This document shows, piece by piece, positions 60,892-64,000 of a stretch of DNA of 64,000 nt. Within the stretch, counting starts at the first letter, position 1, and every line of letters begins with the position of its first letter. The notes beneath the pieces were generated by a model. The model did no database searches. It was given only the letters and a program-made list of their open reading frames with translations, and had not been told where the DNA came from. The stretch is from Desulfovibrio sp. An276 (GTDB lineage Bacteria > Desulfobacterota > Desulfovibrionia > Desulfovibrionales > Desulfovibrionaceae): NCBI RefSeq assembly GCF_002159665.1, contig NZ_NFJC01000011.1, forward strand, positions 1-64,000, given 5' to 3'. The position numbers and the translations under genes are program-made.

Positions 60892-61587
60892 GACAAACCT
60901 CACAGTGCTGTGGTCGGCCTGTGGCCGGCCGGAAAGGATACATGTGGACACGCTTCCCCAGGGGAAACCTGCCCGTGTGCGAAGAATCTGTCGGCGAGCC
61001 ATCCTGGTGACAGGGTATATGTACAGGAACTGTCTCATACGTCCCCTTGTCCTGCGGTCGGCATGTACACAATACCATGCATACCATCCATCCCGTATGC
61101 CGAGACCTGAACATCAGGGGGATACATGAGACCAGACTCATTCTTTTTCTTAAAAAAGATACGCAAGGGATACAGGCAAGGCAAGAAGTATTATGGCAAA
61201 AAATTGCCTTTTTATGGCAGATGACATATATTCAGTAGTATATGTCCTGTCTTTGCATGACAGAGGCTCTGGAGAAGGTACTGCGTGCCGTGTCCTTCCC
61301 TGTCTTGCGCAAGACGGCATTCCTGACAGTATTTTTTTTTTCTTTTGTACTTGAAAAAATGACAAAATATTCTCTTGTTTCTTTGTGTTAATACTCTTGA
61401 ATAAATTCTATTAAGTCCTGAAAATGGACAATATAGTGTATTTTTGCTGTTGACAATTGCATGATATTTTGCCATTCTATAAAAAATATATAGAAAGAAT
61501 TGGTTAGTTTCTGTCAATGTTGCGGGTCATTGCGCATTTTCTGGCGCTGACCGAGGCAGACAACTGCGAGAACCAGGGAGAATCGCC
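60892..61587. other. Intergenic region, AT-rich towards the right
   Basis: About 700 bp without a recognisable gene. The right half is strongly A/T-rich. The dyad GTCTTGCGCAAGAC near 61302-61315 and a T10 run (about 61332-61341) behind CTGTC/GACAG arms could be an orphan terminator, hence a possible small RNA. TTGACA near 61452 may be part of a promoter for the gene at 61588. Confidence 0.4.
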
Positions 61588-61989
61588 ATGGAAATGATCG
61601 ATATCCAGAACATGCTCGATGCCCTTGCGCACAGCGAAAATCTGTCGGACATACCCGGCATGCAGAAGATGAAGGCGGATCAGAGCCACCACGACGCGGT
61701 GCACAAGGCCCCGGCCCTTGACCCGCAAGGCGAGGAGCAGTTCAGGCAGTGGCTGGCCGCGCGGGACGGGGAGGCCGAGGATCTGTCTGTGCTGCGCTCT
61801 GTCTTTGTCATGGAGCAGCAGCTTTTGGAACTGGAGGAGGGCCTTGCGGCCATGGATGATTCCGAGGACAGGGGCAGGGCCATGCACGCATTCTGGATAC
61901 GCTGGCGCAGCCTGCTTGGCAGCCATGCCCACCACATGGAGCGCTATATGAAGCTGCGCTCAAGGCTCTGGGAGGAAGGCGCAAACTAG
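61588..61989 (+). CDS. Hypothetical protein, 133 aa
   Basis: A small acidic helical protein I do not recognise. GGGAGAATCGCC precedes the ATG. It has many His (SHHDAVH, GSHAHHMERYM) and acidic residues, no Cys and no membrane segment. Its stop overlaps the stop of the convergent VWA gene by 4 bp. Metal binding by His clusters is possible. Confidence 0.7.
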   Translation: MEMIDIQNMLDALAHSENLSDIPGMQKMKADQSHHDAVHKAPALDPQGEEQFRQWLAARDGEAEDLSVLRSVFVMEQQLLELEEGLAAMDDSEDRGRAMHAFWIRWRSLLGSHAHHMERYMKLRSRLWEEGAN

Positions 61990-63635
61990 CGCTCCACCCC
62001 GAGCTTTCTGCGCAGCATGCGCAAAATTTCTGCCGCAAGCTCGTGGACCTCGCTGATGATGCAGCATTCGTCTTCGGGCAGGTACTGCAGGATATGTTCA
62101 TCCTGTATGCCGACGCCAAGAAATTCCACGCCCGCCCTGCGGGCCCGGGCGATGGCCTTTTCAAAGTCGTCGCCGTCGTTGGCATCCCCATCGGTGATCA
62201 TGATGACAATCTTGCGCATTTCCATGGAGGCAGAAAATGTCTGCATGGCGTACTTCAGGGCGCAGCCGCAGAGGGTTCCCCCATCCGGCAGAATACGCAT
62301 GCGTCCGCTGACCCGGTCTCCATGGCGCAGGATATCAACGACCTGATTGTCGAAAAAACCAATGATGCTGAAGTTGAGACCGCGTATCTTGCCCAGACAG
62401 CTGGCCAGGGAAAACAAGGCCTTGGAGGCCAGCAGTGCCTTGTTGGCAAAGCGCATGCTGCCACTCATGTCGATGCACAGTACAATTTCCGTATTGACCT
62501 TTCTGCGCTCCACTCTGCGGAAGAAGACATCGTCGCGGCAGATGAAGAGTTTGTGCAGGGTATTGGTATTCAGGCGACCCGTACGCATGGGGCCTGAACG
62601 GTTGAGCTCGAAGCTCTGCAAAAGAGCCTGCATCTGGGCATCCATCCTGGCCGACGCCTTGAGGGTTTCCAGCTGCTCCTCCCTGCTCAATTCAGCAATG
62701 CGATTTTCCCAGACCTCACTGCCTACTCCATTGTGCAGGGTAATCTGGTTGTCCACCAGCGCGGGATCAATGGTGCGTGCGACCTCGCCGACCATCAGTT
62801 CCGCGGCTCTGGCTATGTCTACTGTGTCCTTGGCAGAGCCGCCATTGCGCAGGATCCAGCGCAGAACGTTCAGCATCTGCTGGGTAAACCAGCTCTCTTG
62901 TGAGGCAAGGTCCTCGAAATAGCGCAGGGCAATCTCTATGACCTGCAGCGCCAGCTCCATGGTGGCTTGCGTTCCCTTTGCAGTGGCAACCTGTCTGAGG
63001 CAGGGTTCGACAAGGTCTGCAAGCCCGGGAGCAAAGCGCTCGACGGGTTCGCGGAAAATCTGCAAACGTTTTTCGAATCTGGGCAAAACGTCTGCCCGTG
63101 CGCGAAAGAGCAGGTACTGGGTGAAGGCAGTCCAGACGAGATACGGGATTTCTCTGGGGGCCAGCTCCCCTCTGGCAAGTCTTTCCAGCGCAGCCCTGGC
63201 ATCAACAGGCTCCAGTGGGGGAGGAAGGATGGGCGAAGAGTGCTCAAGGTAGAGAAGGGTGCTGAAGGTGCGCAGATTGCGGCGGCAGCCCGGAAAGCTT
63301 TCCCCCATGTCCCGTTCTATCACGATGTCCTCAAAAATGCCTGTGACATTCTTGAGGGAGCCTGCGTACTGGGGATAGCGAAGAGGGCCGTCCGTGAACA
63401 GTACCCTGTCCGAAAAGCGGACATGCCCAACCTCGTGATCCACGTAGCCACGCAGCAGGGCGCGGTAGTACCTGTCCTGGATGGGGATGGACGGAATGGT
63501 GATCACTGCCCTGCCGCTGTCCTGCTCAAAGGTTGTTTCCGCCATCTGGCCGTTGCAGATGACAGTGACACCATATTCCTCGGACATGGCAACGGCCAGC
63601 ATTTCCAGAGTGCGGCTTTCCATCTCCTGGTACAT
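61986..63635 (-). CDS. CobT-like VWA-domain protein
   Basis: A 549-aa protein resembling CobT/MoxR-associated VWA proteins. The N-terminal region has H67-E-V-G-H71 (HExxH, zinc-type) followed by FEDIVIERDM, a pattern seen in the CobT group. The C-terminal ~220 residues are a von Willebrand A domain with the MIDAS motif DMSGSM and ITDGDAND. Partner AAA+ ATPases insert metals or remodel enzymes. The start at 63635 follows GGGAGACTGCC, 11 bp after the AAA ATPase stop. Since the cobalamin pathway here is the anaerobic type, a cobaltochelatase role is unlikely; target unknown. Confidence 0.82.
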   Translation of the reverse strand: MYQEMESRTLEMLAVAMSEEYGVTVICNGQMAETTFEQDSGRAVITIPSIPIQDRYYRALLRGYVDHEVGHVRFSDRVLFTDGPLRYPQYAGSLKNVTGIFEDIVIERDMGESFPGCRRNLRTFSTLLYLEHSSPILPPPLEPVDARAALERLARGELAPREIPYLVWTAFTQYLLFRARADVLPRFEKRLQIFREPVERFAPGLADLVEPCLRQVATAKGTQATMELALQVIEIALRYFEDLASQESWFTQQMLNVLRWILRNGGSAKDTVDIARAAELMVGEVARTIDPALVDNQITLHNGVGSEVWENRIAELSREEQLETLKASARMDAQMQALLQSFELNRSGPMRTGRLNTNTLHKLFICRDDVFFRRVERRKVNTEIVLCIDMSGSMRFANKALLASKALFSLASCLGKIRGLNFSIIGFFDNQVVDILRHGDRVSGRMRILPDGGTLCGCALKYAMQTFSASMEMRKIVIMITDGDANDGDDFEKAIARARRAGVEFLGVGIQDEHILQYLPEDECCIISEVHELAAEILRMLRRKLGVER

Positions 63636-63646
63636 GGCAGTCTCCC

Positions 63647-64000
63647 TTAGCCAAAAATGCGCTGAAACAGTTCGCGCAGCGCCATGCGCGTTGCATGCGA
63701 GGCACGGAAGGTTATGGCCCGATCCAGCGCCCGTGATATTGCGTCTTCCCTGCCCATGTGCTGGTACTGTTCAGTCAGGCAGACCCAGCGGATAAGCGTT
63801 CTTGTGCTGAAGGTCACTTCGATGGCTGCGTCCATGTCCTCAGCGTCATAGCCCATGAACAGACGCCGGACCGCATTGGCAAAGCGTATCATCTGCCGCA
63901 GGGTACTGTTGTCGATACTCTCCGGGGCATGGCTTGCGAGCAGCTGTACTTCCTCCTCTTCCTCCATGTAGCCGCATTCTACCAGGGTAAAGCGATCCAT
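63647..64000 (-). CDS. CobS/MoxR-like AAA ATPase, C-terminal part (continues past the window)
   Basis: The last ~118 residues of an AAA+ ATPase. MDRFTLVECGYMEEEEEVQLL fits the segment after sensor 1 in MoxR/CobS proteins (DRF motif), so the Met at the window edge is probably internal. A helical lid (LRQMIRFANAVRRLF and SFS-like TRTLIRWVCL) follows. Pairs with the VWA protein downstream. The Walker motifs lie outside the window. Confidence 0.8.
   Translation of the reverse strand: MDRFTLVECGYMEEEEEVQLLASHAPESIDNSTLRQMIRFANAVRRLFMGYDAEDMDAAIEVTFSTRTLIRWVCLTEQYQHMGREDAISRALDRAITFRASHATRMALRELFQRIFG

Overview
The window reads as chromosome of an anaerobic, mesophilic member of the Desulfovibrionaceae (sulfate/sulfite-reducing Deltaproteobacteria; a gut-type Bilophila/Mailhella/Desulfovibrio relative is a reasonable guess, not proven). 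The clues are a glutamyl-tRNA reductase / CcsA-type membrane protein / siroheme dehydrogenase cluster, an oxygen-independent cobalamin pathway that starts with a signal-peptide-bearing CbiK, a Mn-type pyrophosphatase, an ornithine-lipid synthase of the two-domain type, a glycyl radical enzyme and a UGA-encoded selenoprotein. Most genes are moderately GC-rich and tightly packed; three intergenic blocks near 29, 47 and 61 kb are visibly AT-rich.

Layout. 0-5 kb (minus): tilS, a small unknown gene, hemA, a CcsA/HemX-like membrane protein and a Met8-like siroheme enzyme. 5-8 kb (plus): methionine importer metNIQ. 8-13.5 kb (minus): envelope-lipid genes (family 28 glycosyltransferase, LpxH-like phosphoesterase, OlsF-like ornithine lipid synthase) and an unknown membrane protein. 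13.7-24 kb (plus): Xer recombinase, Mn pyrophosphatase, class A beta-lactamase, tRNA-Lys, a 2-hydroxyacid dehydrogenase, an NAD salvage operon (pncA-pncB-nadE) and a GT4 glycosyltransferase. 24-29 kb: two PAS/sigma-54 activators flanking an NCS2 purine permease. 29.7-46.9 kb (minus): a single long cobalamin operon of twelve genes headed by a cobalamin riboswitch and closed by an intrinsic terminator; it has unusual fusions (CbiF-CbiG-CbiH, CobD-CbiP, and CbiA with a chloramphenicol-phosphotransferase-like kinase).

47.5-60.3 kb holds the most interesting locus. A glycyl radical enzyme (GRE, minus) and its activating enzyme (plus) are divergent, and each has a good sigma-54 -24/-12 element; paired GACAAARTGTGTC operator-like sites lie upstream of the GRE. 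Downstream of the GRE come a HesB-like gene in which the conserved Cys codon is an in-frame TGA followed by a bacterial SECIS-like hairpin, a Cys-containing HesB-like paralog, a TPR protein, a DUF4125 protein, a DUF169 protein and a PadR-radical SAM fusion. Downstream of the activase are a C_GCAxxG_C_C protein and a sulfonate/nitrate-type ABC transporter. The GRE keeps the radical Gly (G777) and the thiyl Cys (C443), but Gly445 replaces the Glu found two residues after that Cys in GRE eliminases and aryl-acetate decarboxylases, so its substrate class cannot be assigned.

The end of the window (60.4-64 kb) has a flavodoxin, a small unknown gene and a CobT-like VWA protein with the tail of a CobS/MoxR-like AAA ATPase. 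Functional links: hemA/Met8 feed tetrapyrroles towards siroheme and cobalamin; the cbi operon supplies corrinoid; the same operator-like motif occurs in the cbi and GRE promoter regions, hinting at shared control.
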